From Camarhynchus parvulus (Eukaryota > Chordata > Aves > Passeriformes > Thraupidae), in assembly GCF_901933205.1 (NCBI RefSeq), contig NC_044574.1, positions 22,553,733-22,617,732 of the forward strand: a DNA stretch of 64,000 nucleotides, in the 5' to 3' direction. The notes below the pieces were generated by a model. It was given only the letters and a program-made list of their open reading frames with translations. It was not told the DNA's origin and searched no databases. Position numbers and translations under genes: made by a program. Shown piece after piece: positions 20,583 to 35,230 of this stretch (positions are counted from its first letter, which is position 1; every line of letters starts with the position of its first letter).

Positions 20583-22100
20583 TAATAGGGTGGAAGGTAC
20601 AATGCACACTGAAGTTACTCTGTGACCAAAAAGACAGAATGGCCATTGAATGAGAGGGAGCCTTCCTTAACTCCTTTCCTAAAGAAAGGGATACAAAGCA
20701 CTCTAGTAGCTCAGATTTTTTTTATGCCCACAACTTTACTCTTAGTGCAAAATTTGTACTACTCTAATTATTACCTTTTAATCTTTTCTGATGAAACAAA
20801 CAAACCTATTTTCTTGCTTTCTCACATCAATATAGACCCAAATGTAGCATTGTCTCACAGGGAAGACACACAAAGCTCATATTCAAAAGAAGAGAGACGC
20901 TCATGGAAAATGAGATAATTAGAAACCTAAGGGAGAATTTTTCTCTTGAATTTTGGGGAAAGCCAAGTAAACATAAAAATCAAAACATTGTCAGAAGTTT
21001 AGAATAGTTTTCTCTTTACCCCAAAGCTAAAACAAACATTAATCACAAGGTAATCCAGATCTTCCAGCTTGCAGATCTCAGGGAACTTGTACCACATTTA
21101 AGGCTAGTACTGAAAATCAACCTGATGATTTTTGCACAGCTCTAGGTAGGTAGGAAGACAGGGCAAATCTTCAAGTGAAGGGAATTGTGACTTCCTTCCT
21201 TGGAAAACCTGCTTAAAAGTGGTTCACCTTGCAAGGCAAACATTTGTGAGTGTTGAGGCCCTTCTCTGACCACACTGTGGTTTGTATCTGACCTCAAGGA
21301 AACAAACTTGCTAGAAATATTTGCTCTCAGACTTTACTAAATAAAAGCTAAGGAAAGCCTTTCTTCATCTCTTTCAGGAAGGGATGGTCTTTTGCTGTGT
21401 TTGCGCTGTATCCAGTTAAACACAGCCTCAGCATCGTCTATGTCTTTCACCAATAATGTTTCACAAAGGACAGGGGAGGGGAAACACTCAACCCACTGAA
21501 ACATGATTAAATGTAGTCAGGCAATAAATATTTGTTTGGAACTTAAAATTTCTCCTTCACACTCTGCCTTCCTGAGGATTATATATGATCACCTGTCAGC
21601 AGAGTACACCCATGCCTTCCACACAGCAGTGATGGTGAGGAGGGCATGGCTAACCAGAGCAGGTGGCCAAATCCCACCCCTCCTTAACCAGGAGCACCTC
21701 ATTTAGCACCTGATCGTGCTGCAGTCCAAATCCAGCATGATGGCAAAACTTCATGTTCAAACAATGATGCATGAAAATTGTTGATTTTTACTGACCTACA
21801 GAACAGGGCTGGCAAGCAGGATGTATTGCTAAGGAGAACAGGTACAAAACACAATGTAATTTTACTTATTGAATGTTTGATATCAAAATGGACCAAAAAA
21901 TTGAGTTACCATAGAAAGGTCAAAAAGAATTGCTGGGAAAGGGGAAAAAAAAGGCAGCAATTTTCCTGTAAGTTCTCCTCTGGGTCACTTTCACTTAGAC
22001 ATATGGAGGGACTTTAAAATTTTATTAAGAACTGAATACATTGCATGGAGACCAAACATTTAATCACTCCCAGCAGGAGGCAGGGGGGAAAAAAGTCACA

Positions 22101-22132
22101 CAGAAAAAAAAAAAACAAACAAACAAAAAAAC
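22101..22132. repeat. A-rich (CAAA)n-like tract
   Basis: A 12-nt A run leads into three CAAA-type units and a further A run. It is simple low-complexity sequence. Confidence 0.75.
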
Positions 22133-24539
22133 TTGGGCCTTTTTTCCTGTCTGCCATTTTTATACAAGTTTATTTAACTCTATTTTTTTTCGCTTTTATC
22201 ACAGATGTTTGCTGCAAAGGCACAGATGCTTTCTCCTTAGAAAGATATTTCTGGTTGAATATTCTATGATTAATTCACAAAGTTACTTTTCCATTTAGGA
22301 CAGCAAGGAAGAGTAAGCCTTCTCCTTGGGACTTACTCTTTTTAATTTTACCAGCTTGACCTTACTCAATTTTGCATTACTTCCAGCTTTTTAATAGAGT
22401 TATGTTTTTCTATTAAAGAGCAGTATTTGTATGAATTTGTGTAAACAAGGTCTAATGCCTTGCTGTTGCAGGCAATCTGCTTTTCTGAAGGAGCTGAATA
22501 ACAAGCACAAGGGTACCCCATGTCAAGGATAACACACACCCAATGACTAAAAACCCTTTCAGTATGAAGTCCACCCTGGGAACTCTTCTCACTGGTTCCA
22601 GTAGGATCAGTATCAAATCCTCAGGTTGCCAACAGAGGACAGGAGAAAAGAAATAAGCTGATGCAAATGGGGCCAGTGCTACTCAGCACAGTGCTGGCAG
22701 CAGAAGCAGCATGGCATCAGCACAGGTTTGCCTGCATTGGACAAAAGCTCTCCAGACCATAACAAAACATATTATTTCACATCTGCCCAATCTGCCATGC
22801 TCACAGCAGATGCATCTGGATGTTAAGGCCCTTTTGCAGACAGGTTAGCACTGACGTGCTCTTATGATACACTCTGATGCAGAGCACCTGACAGCAGGCT
22901 TCAGGCAGGAGAGGCAGGGAGTGACCCAGATGAGCCATGTGGAGCCACATGTCCACAGTCCTGAGGGCACACCATGCTGCAGGTCTGTTCCTCCCCTGAC
23001 TACCCACCCTCCCCACTGAATTTATTGCAATGACTATATGTGTAGACTGGACCATATTTCTTACATTCACTTCCCCCTTCAACCCACAGCCACTTTGAAA
23101 CTGTTTTATCAGCAGTAGATTTGGGAGTGCCCAGTTTTACCTACCTTATTAAGCACCTGAGCTTTGTGCAACAGCCTAGGATGCAGAAGAACCACCTATG
23201 CCCTGGCACAGCCACCCAGCAATTTCCTCCTCTCCATTCTGGCTGTGTGCTCCTTCCCACAGCTGAGCTGGTGCACAAATCCCCCTTTCAGGACCCAGGC
23301 CCACTGTGCAGGGGCAGCTCCCAGTCCTGGCACTGCAGCTCACAGCAAATCCAGGCTCCCTTGGCAGCTGCTCCACTTGCCCAGCCAGTGAATCCACGCT
23401 GTCCCATTACAGTACAGGCAGTATATTACCTCCAAAATAAGTGTTATCCACTCTTCCTCTCTTATGGCAAGCAAGCCTGATAGCAATTGCACTAACAGGA
23501 CTCTAACACTGCACATTTCCATGGAGCTATCCTTCTCATCTACTTCTGCTCTACTCATAGTAAAAGAAGCCTAAGTCTCAGGCTAATTTCATGCTTTTGA
23601 AGTAAGTTGGCAGTCTCATTCACCTATAGCTCAGTGGAAAACAAGCAGCTGCTGTCAGCTGTCAGGAACCTGAATCAAGCTTTGTTAAGGCCTCCTCTGT
23701 CTCTATTTCTGGTTTGGGTGTGGCATGGAAAAAACAATATTTACCGTCTCAGTAGCTGTGCCCTTTGTGTATTTGTTTTTATATTCCCTTTCCCCATGTG
23801 AATTTAGCAGATGTTGCATGGCTGGGGATCAGCCCTGAATTTTGTTGTCAGAGTACGTGCATGTCTCCACTGAACATTTGCAGTGAATAGGCAACATCTG
23901 CACAGAAAAGATGATACAGATTCAGCTGCCAGGCACCATTTCAGGGGCTAATGTAGATAAAGAGATAAGCACCAAGAATACCATAAGATTTCATTTTCAA
24001 TGTAAATTAAACAAAAACTACAGCCATCAGCCCTGAATGGAAGGCTACCAGGGGCCTGAGGAGCTACCACCACATACCACGTCCAATTTTTGTCATTTTA
24101 ACATCTCTGTTTAAATTAAAATCACTTTGGAGTGTTTTCCATTGCTTGGGATGAATGCACACAGACTGCTAAAAGGCTAGTTTGTATTTACCAATATACT
24201 TTTAAAACTAATGCTCGGTGCAATTGTCACAATAATTACCTTCTATAAAACATTTTCATTCACTTTTTGTTTATATAGAGTAAAAACATAGGGATTTGCT
24301 AGGGTTCAGATGATAAAAAAACTTCAAAGACAGTTTAAGAAAACAGAGGAAAGCCAAGGGCAAAAAGCTAGATGGCAGGGAAATGTCAGCTTGCTGTTTT
24401 TACAGCGAATTACTAGTACCTGGTATCCATCAAACTACAGCCTCAGCTCTCCTTCATTTCCCTGCCATCCTTCCACAATACAGCTTTACAGTGGCACCAC
24501 AGAAATCAGTGTGGCTGGACTTTCCTCCTGGAGAATGAA

Positions 24540-24692
24540 ACTATTTGTCCCAGAGCACATAGCTACCCAGATTTCCCATGTGGGGGAAAGCCAGGTTGGA
24601 GAAGCAAGCAGAGAAATCAGCCCCCATCTCTGGGTAGGAGGCAGAATTTGAACCCAAGTCTCCCAAATGCCCTGAGAGCCAAATCTGCCTCT
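24540..24692 (-). repeat. MIR-like / amniote core-SINE remnant
   Basis: The + strand carries 'tgtcccagagcacatagct' followed, about 90 nt on, by 'ggcagaatttgaaccca' and 'agtctcccaaatgcc'. That order matches the reverse complement of MIR-type SINEs (a 'gtcacacagctagt' region, then 'ggcagagccaggattcgaacccaggtctcc'). It is strongly diverged and has an insertion in the middle, so the family call is tentative. Confidence 0.45.
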
Positions 24693-24719
24693 AGAGACTA
24701 ATACTCTTTAAAAATACAA

Positions 24720-24743
24720 CCCAGTGACTTTCTTGTCACTGGG
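24720..24743. repeat. inverted repeat (9-bp arms)
   Basis: The arms cccagtgac (24720-24728) and gtcactggg (24735-24743) are perfect reverse complements with a 6-nt loop, just right of the MIR-like remnant. Confidence 0.75.
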
Positions 24744-25580
24744 CAATATGTCACATTGACCAATAAATAAAGTTCCAACACAAGCAGCAGATATTTGCTT
24801 TATGACAGTGTGACCTGAGACACACCATTTACAGTCCCTGCAGCAAGGAGTTCTGCTGGAAACATCACCCTGGTGTACAGCATCATGAACAACTCCACAG
24901 GCAAAACCTACTCCAGCAAATTAAACCTGATTGTGCAAGCTTCATTGACAATTTTGGTGAATATAGCCCATTCTTTTCAATGGGATTAAAGGAAGAAAAA
25001 ATTACTAAGCTGTCTTGTTTCCAGACAAACTAAGTCTTTTAAGGCAAAGAATCCTTTCCTATAGTTTAAAGTATTGTTTTACTGAGAGACTAAAAAAGGT
25101 TGCAAATGCAATCAAGATCAGCAATTCAATAATACTACAGAAATGCAGCTGTATTTCACTGCTATCTCACCATTATCACATTTTAGCAACATTTGGACCT
25201 TTTTCATGCAGTGGTCAATACTTTGGATCTGCCTTTTTCTGAGAAATAGTTATTGCAATTATAATATAAGAGCTCTTTGCTCTTTTTCATGAAATTATTA
25301 TGTGTAATCATTCCCTTAGCCACCCATCATCACTCAATGTCTGTGAAGGAAATTGCTTTAAAATAACCAAATGGAAAAGTTCACCTGCACTCTAAAGAGC
25401 TCTAGATTAAATTGTCTCTGTGCTTTACACTTTAATCTAAGTGATGTATTTAAAAGTAAAGTCTATTGAATCAAAAAGGAAGTGAAAAAGTCATAAAAGG
25501 GCCTTTAATAAAAGTATTGTATCAGAGTAATTGCTGGAAAAATTTTGAGCGTAACTTAAAATAGTTTTGAGTATTTCTCT

Positions 25581-25608
25581 GTTTTAAAAGGTTTGTTTTA
25601 AAAGGTTT
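25581..25608. repeat. 14-bp perfect tandem duplication
   Basis: The unit gttttaaaaggttt occurs twice head to tail at 25581-25594 and 25595-25608. It is most simply explained by replication slippage. Confidence 0.85.
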
Positions 25609-25795
25609 GTTATCCATTGTCACAGTCTTCTGTAACTATGCTTTTCTACTCTCTGACCAATCCTTATGTCAAATGTTCAGGAACAACAAGGTTAAAAAAA
25701 GCATCCTGGTATTTTTCCCACACTTGTTATGTAAAAGCAGCCTTGTGTAGGAGAGCATCTTGAGCAGTGAATCTGGGGGAAAAGACACACCCTAC

Positions 25796-25834
25796 TCCAC
25801 CACCACCACCACCCTCCCTCAAAAAAAAAAAAAA
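25796..25834. repeat. (CAC)n microsatellite and poly(A) tract
   Basis: About six CAC/ACC units (25796-25813) are followed by a short C/T spacer and a 14-nt A run at 25821-25834. It is simple repeat sequence. Confidence 0.85.
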
Positions 25835-28800
25835 GTGAAAGAAAAATAAATGCATAAGGTGTTTTAATATCTTTCAGGCTGTCTGATCTGAGAGAAGACA
25901 CAGATAAAATCTGATAAGGAAGCAGAATTACATAGATTATACTGTTTTAGAAGTATTCCTAATTTTAGTGAAGAATCAAGTATGTGCACAAGCATCCCCA
26001 CAGGTGTCTAGGTCTACGCAGTTCTAGATTACAGGCTGCAAGATTGTCTCAGAAACACCAAGCCAGGCACACCCCAGCCTCACCACTCACTGAAATACTG
26101 ATCACAAACAATTGCTGCCCCTAACATGCCAGGCATTTATTTGAACTCTGGACCACCAATACCTGACATAATTAACAACATCATTATTTTGCTCATGGAA
26201 TAAATTTGCTCCCACAACATGTAAAATTCTTATGAGGAAAGCATCTTCTCCAGGTGTCACAATGCAAGCCATATTACTTTTCTGGATTTCATGTTATGAC
26301 CCAATTAAAAAGCAACAAGAATAAGGAATAATGAAGAAAGTGATAAAATTATTGTTATCACTGTTTCCATACAGGACAACTCAGCAAGGTTTGTTTTTTG
26401 AAATGAGCAAAATTAATTTCTTCTTTCAAACCTGACTCTTCTGCACCAAGTATATTGTTCTCCAGGTTTTGCTTTCATTTCTCAAAATCCATTATTCTGT
26501 GTATGCCTTAGCCCAAACATTGTGCCCTGTGCGTAGCTGCCTGATTCTCAGACCTGCTAGGAGCTATGAATTTGGGCAGGTGGCCAAGCTGTTAATTCAT
26601 CATCCTCTGTTTCAGTCTTGCCAGGAAAATATAGGTTTTGTCTGAACAATGAATTTATAGCATGTGCTTTGTGGGTCATACCTACTCCCTTTGTGTAGGA
26701 CTCACTTTGGGCTAGCAGTGACAAACCAAAGGTGTAACTCTGCAAACTCAAGCTTTTTATAAACAGGTTCCAGTCCCTTTCCCTTCTGTTTCCATTCCAA
26801 TTTGAAAATCCAGTTATAACTTGAACTCTTACAGCCACAGAAAATGCAAGTTTTTCATCTATCCTCTATTCCATATAAATTTTCTTTGAAATAGAGAAAC
26901 CAACATTGTCTCTTTTCCCTGTGGGTTCTATTTGCACTCCAAGAAGTGAAATGTTTGTATTTCCCCCCAAATCCATTGATTGTTTAGCCTGTTAAACTGC
27001 CACGTATGTTAAAATTACCTCTGTCAAACAATTATGATGTTTGTAAGCCACTGATTCCTCTTATTTTCTGAAATTCTTTTCTATTCTCTATATCATTCTA
27101 GCTTGATGTAAAAAAGATAAATGTGCAAAAAAATGCTTTACAAGGCCAGCACTTGAGATGCACTCCAGGAGCATGGCTTATTGCCAACCTGTGCTTTGCA
27201 CTGCTGTAACAGCTGCATTAAATGAGTGTTTGTTAGCATAAACTTAACCTGACTGAATTTCTCTGAAGTGCATTTAGGACAAAAAAATCCAGCAGTGGTA
27301 TGCTCTGTGCTGCAGGGCTTGTATTGCTCAGTATCATGCCATGAAAGAGCCCGGATTTGTATGTTCTGCTCTTGACATGAAATAAAGTTAATAACAGACT
27401 GAGATTTCTTTGTTCAGTACAACAGACTTTTTTTCTGGCCTGTACAATTCTAGTTTATCTCGCATTCCTGCAGCCTGCAGTATTGCTCTGAGCACAGAAC
27501 TCACTGTGCAGCGCTAACCTGGGTGAGCAGCTCACCTAGAGACTGGCACAAACTCTCTAACCCAAGGACTGAGTCCACTAAGAGCCTCTTGTTTTCTAGA
27601 TTTGACCTTCTGTTTCCCAACCTGTACAAGTCCACTACTACCCTGCAGGATTTGTTCTTTATTCAGGTTGGTTTGGTTTTCCTCATCTCCATGGCATTCC
27701 CATTCAAATGAGAATATTCAAAGATACATTTAAAAAGCCTTTTGTGTTCCGTACAGAGTTCCCTGAGTAAGGCTCTGGAAAAGAAAGTTTATTGCAAAAG
27801 AAGCTACATGAGTAAATGTACTACTGCCCAGGAAAAGTCATGCTCCTTCTCCCAAACAAAATGGAAAGGTTAACTCTATCAAGGCCTGCAGATACTGGAG
27901 TCCTTCATCCCCAAAACATCCTCTTCACACAGCTTTTGCAGCTCCTTTGACAGAAGGAAAATTAAGTTTAAATTGGCAAAGACCCTATGCATTTATGCCA
28001 GGAAAATCCCACACAATTTGAAATTAATCAATAGCACAGAAACCCCCTCCCACCTACCACATGGAGCCCAGTCTCCGAAAATCTGCAGCCTCTCTCTAGG
28101 CTGGTGTTTGAAATAAGCATGTTTGCAGAACTAGCTTCACCTCCTCCAATGCCACCTTCCCACACAGAGAGATCTTTGACACTTTCCTCCCAAAGGAAAA
28201 ATGACACACCCATGTGGAAAACAAAGGCTAGAAATGCCTGATTTGAGAAAATCTTACTGAGCCAATTCACTTTTCTCCCACTGAGAAACAATGTATTTTT
28301 AGTCCAGCAAAACACAACACAAAAGTGATTTAGCCTTCATGCCAATAAACCTTTTTGAAAGATCTGGTAAGAAAGGATTGCCTGAAACAGAGCCTGAGCT
28401 CTACCCTACTTTTTCCAGGCCCTTCCTTTGCTTTGCAGGAGGCCTGAGGGTCTCCTTAAGGAAGCAAGACAGCAATTGATTACCACAAAGCTTTCCATGG
28501 ACGGCCTTTTGAGGCATCTGGGTGAGACACCTGCAAGACTCAGAGGTGTTTGTTACTCACAGTGTACAATTACCCAGCTCCCAACTCTGATTTGGGTGTT
28601 TGCCCCCTCCCTTCCTGCAGGGTGTCCCCAAGCAAGGAGGCTGCAGGTGCCTTGGCTCTGAGCTGCCATCAGGGCTTTGCAGCATTTCCTTGTTTGTGTT
28701 ACAGCAGCATCCACAAGCACCACAAGGGATAAAGGCCTCACTGCTTTGGCTGTCCCAGACACACCTCATAACACACACCATATTTAAACCATATGTAATT

Positions 28801-29681
28801 TATAGATTACCAAGACTGTTCCAGGTTGGATCCAGCCTTCTAGCGCGCCCTTGCTTTAGGGAGAGTAAGGAGATACAACCCAATCCCATCTTGCTTATTG
28901 TAAAAAAACACAACATCCATGAGAAATAAATGTTCTGGGCTTTAATCCCTTTGGGTTTGGGAGGCACAGAGTTGCAGGTACCTGGAATCCCATATGATGG
29001 GTGTCATCAGGAGGTTATTGCACAGCCAGTGGTGACCACTGCCTCACATGGCTTTGGCAGCAGTGGATTCCAGTGTCTGCATGGGCATGAGGTGGCTCAG
29101 AGCTCACCCAGAGCAGCACAGACTCTCCAAATTCAAGGAAATGCCAGCTTTTTGAGCTTTAGGTTGCTTTGAATAATGTAGCTGTCAAACTGCCTTGCTC
29201 AGATGGAAGGGATCTGCCAGTAGCATGCTGCTGTCAAGCCCAGTAACAGGACTAAAGACAACTAAACAGATTTTGCTAGGCAGTGTCTCATGCATAAAAA
29301 AACTAATATTCCATACAGCTAGGCAGGGAATCGTGAGTTGTTCTGCCGTGGAATGGCATGGAACTGCAGCTGGAGCTGGACCAGAGCTGTGTCCCATGGA
29401 GCCCTGCTGCAGTGCACACACATCTAGAGCAGCACAGAGCACAGGCAGGCAGTGCCAGCAGGAAGCACAAACAGATTGCTGGGAGTCAGTCAGGCCTGTT
29501 CATCACAGAGCTGTCCTCCCCAATCATTGCTCCACCCAAAAGACGCTGCTAATTGCCCTCATATTAATGTTTGCCACCTGTTACCTTCTTCTTAGGCTTT
29601 GTCTATGGAATCACCATTTCTCAAGTTTCCACACTTCTTTCACATTTGAAAAACTTTCTACTATCTGAAAAGGTAATAAAT

Positions 29682-29726
29682 GAAAAAAAAAAAAACACCA
29701 ACACACACAAAAAAAAACCCCAAACA
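29682..29726. repeat. A-rich / (CA) low-complexity tract
   Basis: A run of about 13 A's is followed by CA-rich words and a second A run. It is simple low-complexity sequence. Confidence 0.75.
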
Positions 29727-32700
29727 GCTTGAACTAGCCAAGCTTTGTTCCTTTTGCACAGTATCACATGCAGAGTGTTCCTTTCTAGAGGTAACAATGC
29801 TGAAGGGTTTTCTCTCTCTTCTCCCAATTCAGGCTTTGGCAGTGCTGGTGTTTTAACACCATATCACAAGCCCAGGTATTGCAGATAAAGCCACAGGCTT
29901 GTTTTGCAAACTCCCATGTTGGTTTTTGGCTATTAAACACCACCCAAATAAGGAACTGACAAACAAACACAACCTTTGTTACAGGAAGAAAGGAGGAAAT
30001 CAGCGGAGAGCTGTCTCTCTGTCCCACCTCTGGGGAAAAGCCACTGCTCCCTGTTGCCAGGGGCCACTTCAGTGCTGCACCCAGGGCCAGGGGTCACCTT
30101 AGAGACAGCCTCACTCCAGCTGTCTCAGGGCAATGCTATGGTTTCTGCAGGGGTCAAGGCCTCTGACCACAGGCTCTCACCCAATGAACTCAGGTTAAAC
30201 TCTTGCCATAGCAGACTGGTATTGTTTTCAGGACTTTTGTTCATTGTGAAGCTTCAAATTCACTTTTTCCTGTTGAATACATACAGCACAAGGGATAGGT
30301 GAGAAGAAGGCCAACTCTTAGCAGCAGTTCAGCATCACAGAAATTTAATTGTGACAGGAAACTTCACAGCAAGTCACTCATAAGTCACTTTTGCAAGAAT
30401 ATTTTGCTGTAGAGAAAATAAAAACATACAGCTTGATACGATTAAAGAATTTCAGGAATATGCCAGATAGCACAGCATGAAAAGGCCTTCTTTCCTGTAA
30501 AGTACAAAAATATCTCATTCCTCCAGACCCCTTCCTTACCTCAGCACACTGAGATGTGCAGACTGAAACTTGATTCAATAGCAGAAGGGTTAGGAGAGCA
30601 CTGACTACATTTTTATGCAGGTTTGTCTGTCCATCCTAGCTGAAATGAATTCTGATGTCTTTTTGACATGAACAAGGCAGGATTTGACAGAATCTAGCAG
30701 CTATCTGGGTCTCCAATAGTAACTCACCCACTTTCCTGTCTCTTCACCATCTCATCTTTCCAGCACTGTGATCCAAACTGGGACAGCAACCCAGTTCTTT
30801 GGATATCAGACTGGGAAGGAGCACAAAAACTAAGTCCTGATATTTTTTCCAGGGGCCCAAGAACCTCAAGGCTCTCTCAAATAGGTGAAAACCATCACAA
30901 GGATCATGCTATAAAGGGGAAATTGTCTTTTCACAAGTAATTTTCTTGTGGTTTCTTTTTAAAATTCTATTTTCTCAACCAGAAAAAAGCCACATCTTTG
31001 TGGCTTCTGTAAATCAGACTTACCTTTCCCTACTCATCCTTATTAACACATGCCATTTGAAAAAAAATATATATAATAAATAGGAATGCCTCTAGATGTC
31101 AAAATATGGGAAATGTATACAGTGAATCACCACAAGAAAAGACTTGGAATGCTGCAAGGGACAGCACAGACCCCTACAGGCTCCAGTCTCTGCTCCACAC
31201 AAGCATCCCTGTCAGTAGAACCTGAGAAAGAGTTTAAATAGCTGAGAGGAAAAAAAAGTTCTTACTGGAGGTATTATTTATTCCTAGTTCCCATAAATCA
31301 TTTAGGCCCTCAGTTAAATGTGATCTGTAAAAGAAATGCACTGCAGCAGTATTTGCTTTGGGATGTATAATGGAACTCCAGGATTTTAACTGATTTTAAC
31401 ATCAATGAATAGGTTTTGTTAAAGCTGAGGAATCATCCACTGACAGAATGAAATCACGTGACTGAAGGACTGATATCAGTCATCTGTGACTGCATTGCAG
31501 AAAAAGAAGTCTTTGCTAGACTTAACTATCCTCAGCAACGCCAAAATTTTGATAAAGCTCATTCATGATGTGATATATCTTGAAAAAATTCAAAATTTTA
31601 TATTTTTGAATGTAAAATCAAAAGAAATATTGAGTAATAATAAAAACTTTTCATTGTGCTGTCTGTTTAAAATCCCTGGACTACATACAAATCACACCAG
31701 TTAGTTAAAACTACAACAGAGAATTTCGGACCTTCTTTACATATGAAGTGAACAAAGACTGCAAGCAGGGAGGATGTCTCTCACCATTTAAACTATCCCT
31801 TTAGTTTCAGTCCTGCATATGCATATTACAAGTAAAGACCAACCCCTGCCAAGCAAGGCAGTCTCACAACAGCACAGGGCAGGGGTCTCCTGGCACTGGA
31901 AATGTGACAACCCAGCCTGCATTAAATGCCACAGTAGCATTGCTTCAGCTGCAGAACCATTGCCAAAGCACCTTGTAGAAAGACCAATGAGTGCTACTCA
32001 CAGCTCTAAGAAAAAGGGTAGTGTTGCACAAGCATAGTTAAACTGAAGCAATTCTGTATAAAAGAATGGTGTGCTGATTTAAATCTGGATTACTTATTAG
32101 TTTATTTTCGCTTCACAGCAGTGCCTTTACTATGGCCAAATTAGGCTTCAGGCTTAAACAGTTGCTTGGATTGTCAATCTCACAGGATTAGTGATTTTAG
32201 ATTAAGGAATGGGTTGCAAGAAAAAGTAATTTCATGCTTTGAAAAGAACTTTTATTTATTTCAAAGGCTTGGAACCTAGAACCATCACACCATAATCTTA
32301 TTCAAATGTTTATGTTGTCAATGCATTTTAAATCAGCATTTAATTAGGTTAAAGAAAGAAAACAGAAGCTGCTGAAGAAAGCCCAGTAAGAATTTCTATT
32401 TCTAGATAAAGCTGTTTTAAATGCATAACCAGTTCTGCTAACTGTGGGATGTGATGCACACGACTGAGTTTATAGGTGTTCAGTGAGAGTTTGTGCCACT
32501 TAGTGTATCACTGTGAGCAGTCAGCACAAAGAGAATGATCTAAATATAGAAGAGTGGGCCTATAATCTCTACTTCTAATTTTAAAACTGCATTTGCCCTG
32601 GACAGCAACAATGCTTACTTTCCTTCTAAAAACTTTCATCTGCCCAAATCAAAAAAGTCCTTTTTAAATTTTTTTAGCTCAAATGAGCATACAGACTAGG

Positions 32701-33920
32701 CAAGCTTTAGGGAACATTTCCTGTATTTAAACTCTGTCAATTAACAGTGCTGTGCCCAAATCCCTTCCAAGCCATAATATGATTTTAAGAAAACTAAATT
32801 GTATCAGTGTGGAAACCTGCAGCAGAAAGAGAAAAATAGAAATTAGGTCAGTCTAATTGAATTGCAGTAGCTTGTCTGAAAAACACCTTTGCTACCCAGT
32901 TTGAAAAGGCATTAGAAACCACATTAGGGAACTGTTTTCATTTTGAAAATCTTCTTCATTACTGCCTGCTTTGCTGAAATGACTCCCAAAATCTTCATCT
33001 TTGCTACTCCTGCTTTGCTTAGAGGACTCACTGCTGATGCCTCCTCCTGAGCTTTAATTTGTCTGGAGGATGAAAATAATGCCAACATTAAAGCTAGAAA
33101 TTTCAAATGGACGAGGAGAATTTAGCTTCAGCAGGATTTTATGTGCCTTTTAGGCCCTTATGTGAACATTAAATTTTAACAAAAAACTCCTATGTTTCTC
33201 ACCCAGAGGAGGTGCCCCACCACAGTCTGGTCTCTGCATGCACAGAAAGCAGAAGGAGAAAAGGGTAGAGCTATTGCCTACTTTGGCAATGAGGTTTTCT
33301 GGCCTTTGGGTACAGATTTACACCTCACACACAAGTTGGGGAACTTCAGGAAAGGCAGTAAGCACTGAGTAAGCCTCATATTAACACTTCACCTCACTGG
33401 CACCTGCTCCAGTCCTGGCTCTCCAGGACCAAGTGCTCCTGCTGCTCTGATGAGGACACCGGAAAGTTGTCAGCCAAACTCCTCTGTACTGCAAACCCCA
33501 TCCCATAGATGGGGTGACAGGTGTTCACACTGTGGGTGCAAGTACTTCATAACAAATTGTAAACCAAATATATGTGCCGGTTTTAGCAAGGGTTGATTAC
33601 ACAAATTACTGATGTAAGATAAGCTACCTAAATGTATGTCAGCTATAGAATAAGGGCTCATCCATTTGTTCCACTCTTCATCAGTGGAACAGTATCAGTA
33701 TCATAATTCTGAAGCAAGACAAAACCTGGTTCCACCCTCTCAAGACAAACTCATTCACAAAAGGACGATGCACTCTACAAAAGCAGGAGGAAGAAGCAGC
33801 AGCCGCTGCAGTTCACTTATCTTTCTAATGGAAAAAAAGCTATTAAACATAGTACATTATTAAAAACTAAATTTGGTAGCGCTGGACTTTCCATACTGTA
33901 ACAACAGGGAGTAGGATTAT

Positions 33921-33978
33921 ATACATATATGTGTGTGTGTATATTTGTATTTACATATTTTTATATATATATGAATTT
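33921..33978. repeat. TA/TG microsatellite
   Basis: Alternating TA and TG dinucleotides (including five TG units near 33931-33940) are interrupted and then resume as (TA)n to about 33972. This is a compound, imperfect dinucleotide repeat. Confidence 0.8.
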
Positions 33979-35230
33979 AACAAAAATTATGAGGAAAACC
34001 TGCTCCCAATTCTATGTTTCCTAGCTCTGGGGATTCAAAATGTCATCTGAAGCACCTGCTTCACATTGGCTCATTCTTTAATTGTGTCAGTATAATATTC
34101 ACACAATTACAAATTATAATGAACAAGTCCCTCCCTGAAATCTGAGCCCTAAAGGCTACATATGTTATCCAAATATATAGCCAAATGCTAAGTACATTGG
34201 GATTCTTTCAACCACAAATTTAAGTAATTACGATTATTCCTAATGCTGCAACAGAAGCATCATGTTCAACTAATTATAGCGCAGAACACTTTTCTACTAC
34301 TTCTTCTGGAAAAAAAATACCATTTTTCAAAGTCACACATTTTTTCACAGCCTTAGGCAAAAGACTTCAGCTAAAATTCTTACCTCTATTAGCACAATCT
34401 TTACTATTAAGCCATTTGTGTTAGTTTTTGACTGACTCTAATCTTCTGACTGACCGAATTATAGACATAATGTGTTTCCTTGAGGGATTTTTCTACTTAC
34501 AGAATCAGTCTGCAAACTTCTCACTGTGTGAATTATAGCCCATGATTTAATGTCAACCATTTCCACATCCTCAAAAACACAAGGGAGACCCTATTTCTAG
34601 TGGTGGCTCCCCATGGCTCTTTGCCAACAGAAGTGCTTTTGACAGTGAATGACACTCTTCAGAAACCTTATTGATTTCTGTAGCTAAATTAGACCTTGCT
34701 TTGTGACCAGTACCTGAAAACAGTCAGAGGTGGGGAGATGCCTGGGTGTTCCCGTTTACAGAAACAGGCCCTAAGCCAGATACCTGCAACACAGATAAAA
34801 GCTGGCAAGACTAGCTAATCACATGGATATATTTACATGAGGTAGTACGTGCCACATCAGACAGTTTTAATGAAAAAGGCAGAGGAAAGAGGCATCTACA
34901 GCACACACATGTCCCCTTCCCCTCCAACAGTAAATACATGATTTGTTATAAGAACACAGACAACACAAGCTCCTCAGTAAGGGCAAGCAAAGAGAAGATT
35001 CACAGCAGGTCTGCAGAGAGGGCCTGCAGGGAGCGGAGCATCAGGGAAACATGAGGTCAGGCTTACAACACAGCCTTGCTCTGCCAAGCTCTAGGTCACC
35101 TCTTACTGCTTGGTGACACCACAGCACTACAGGCAGGCACTGATCCTCAGTGGTTTCCCCTCCAGCACAAAGGCTGGAAACAAACCTTTCTCCCAGGGCA
35201 TCCCCACAAAGCTCCTGGCAGGTGTGGACA

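Larger units (their letters stand above)
18051..24539. other. non-coding stretch
   Basis: No coding region is supported. Visible items are an orphan GTGAGT splice donor at 18608, an 11-bp-arm hairpin at 20556-20582 and an A-rich (CAAA)n-like tract at 22101-22132. A moderately GC-rich region with longer chance frames lies at about 23160-23400. It may be intronic to C4orf19 if the 5' exons proposed in the findings are real. Confidence 0.5.
24744..35230. other. non-coding stretch
   Basis: No gene is supported. It holds a 14-bp tandem duplication at 25581-25608, a (CAC)n plus poly(A) tract at 25796-25834, an A-rich tract at 29682-29726 and a TA/TG microsatellite at 33921-33978. Chance frames up to 157 codons (for example 29195-29668) have no recognisable domain and no codon pattern that persuades me. 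Confidence 0.55.

Noticed and set aside
29195..29668. 157-codon + strand frame
   Set aside because: It has no domain, no recognised homologue and a mixed low-complexity composition. A frame of this length is expected by chance in 64 kb of moderately GC-rich sequence.
33921..33978. Candidate regularly spaced repeat array
   Set aside because: It is a plain TA/TG microsatellite without spacers, and CRISPR arrays are not expected in vertebrate DNA.
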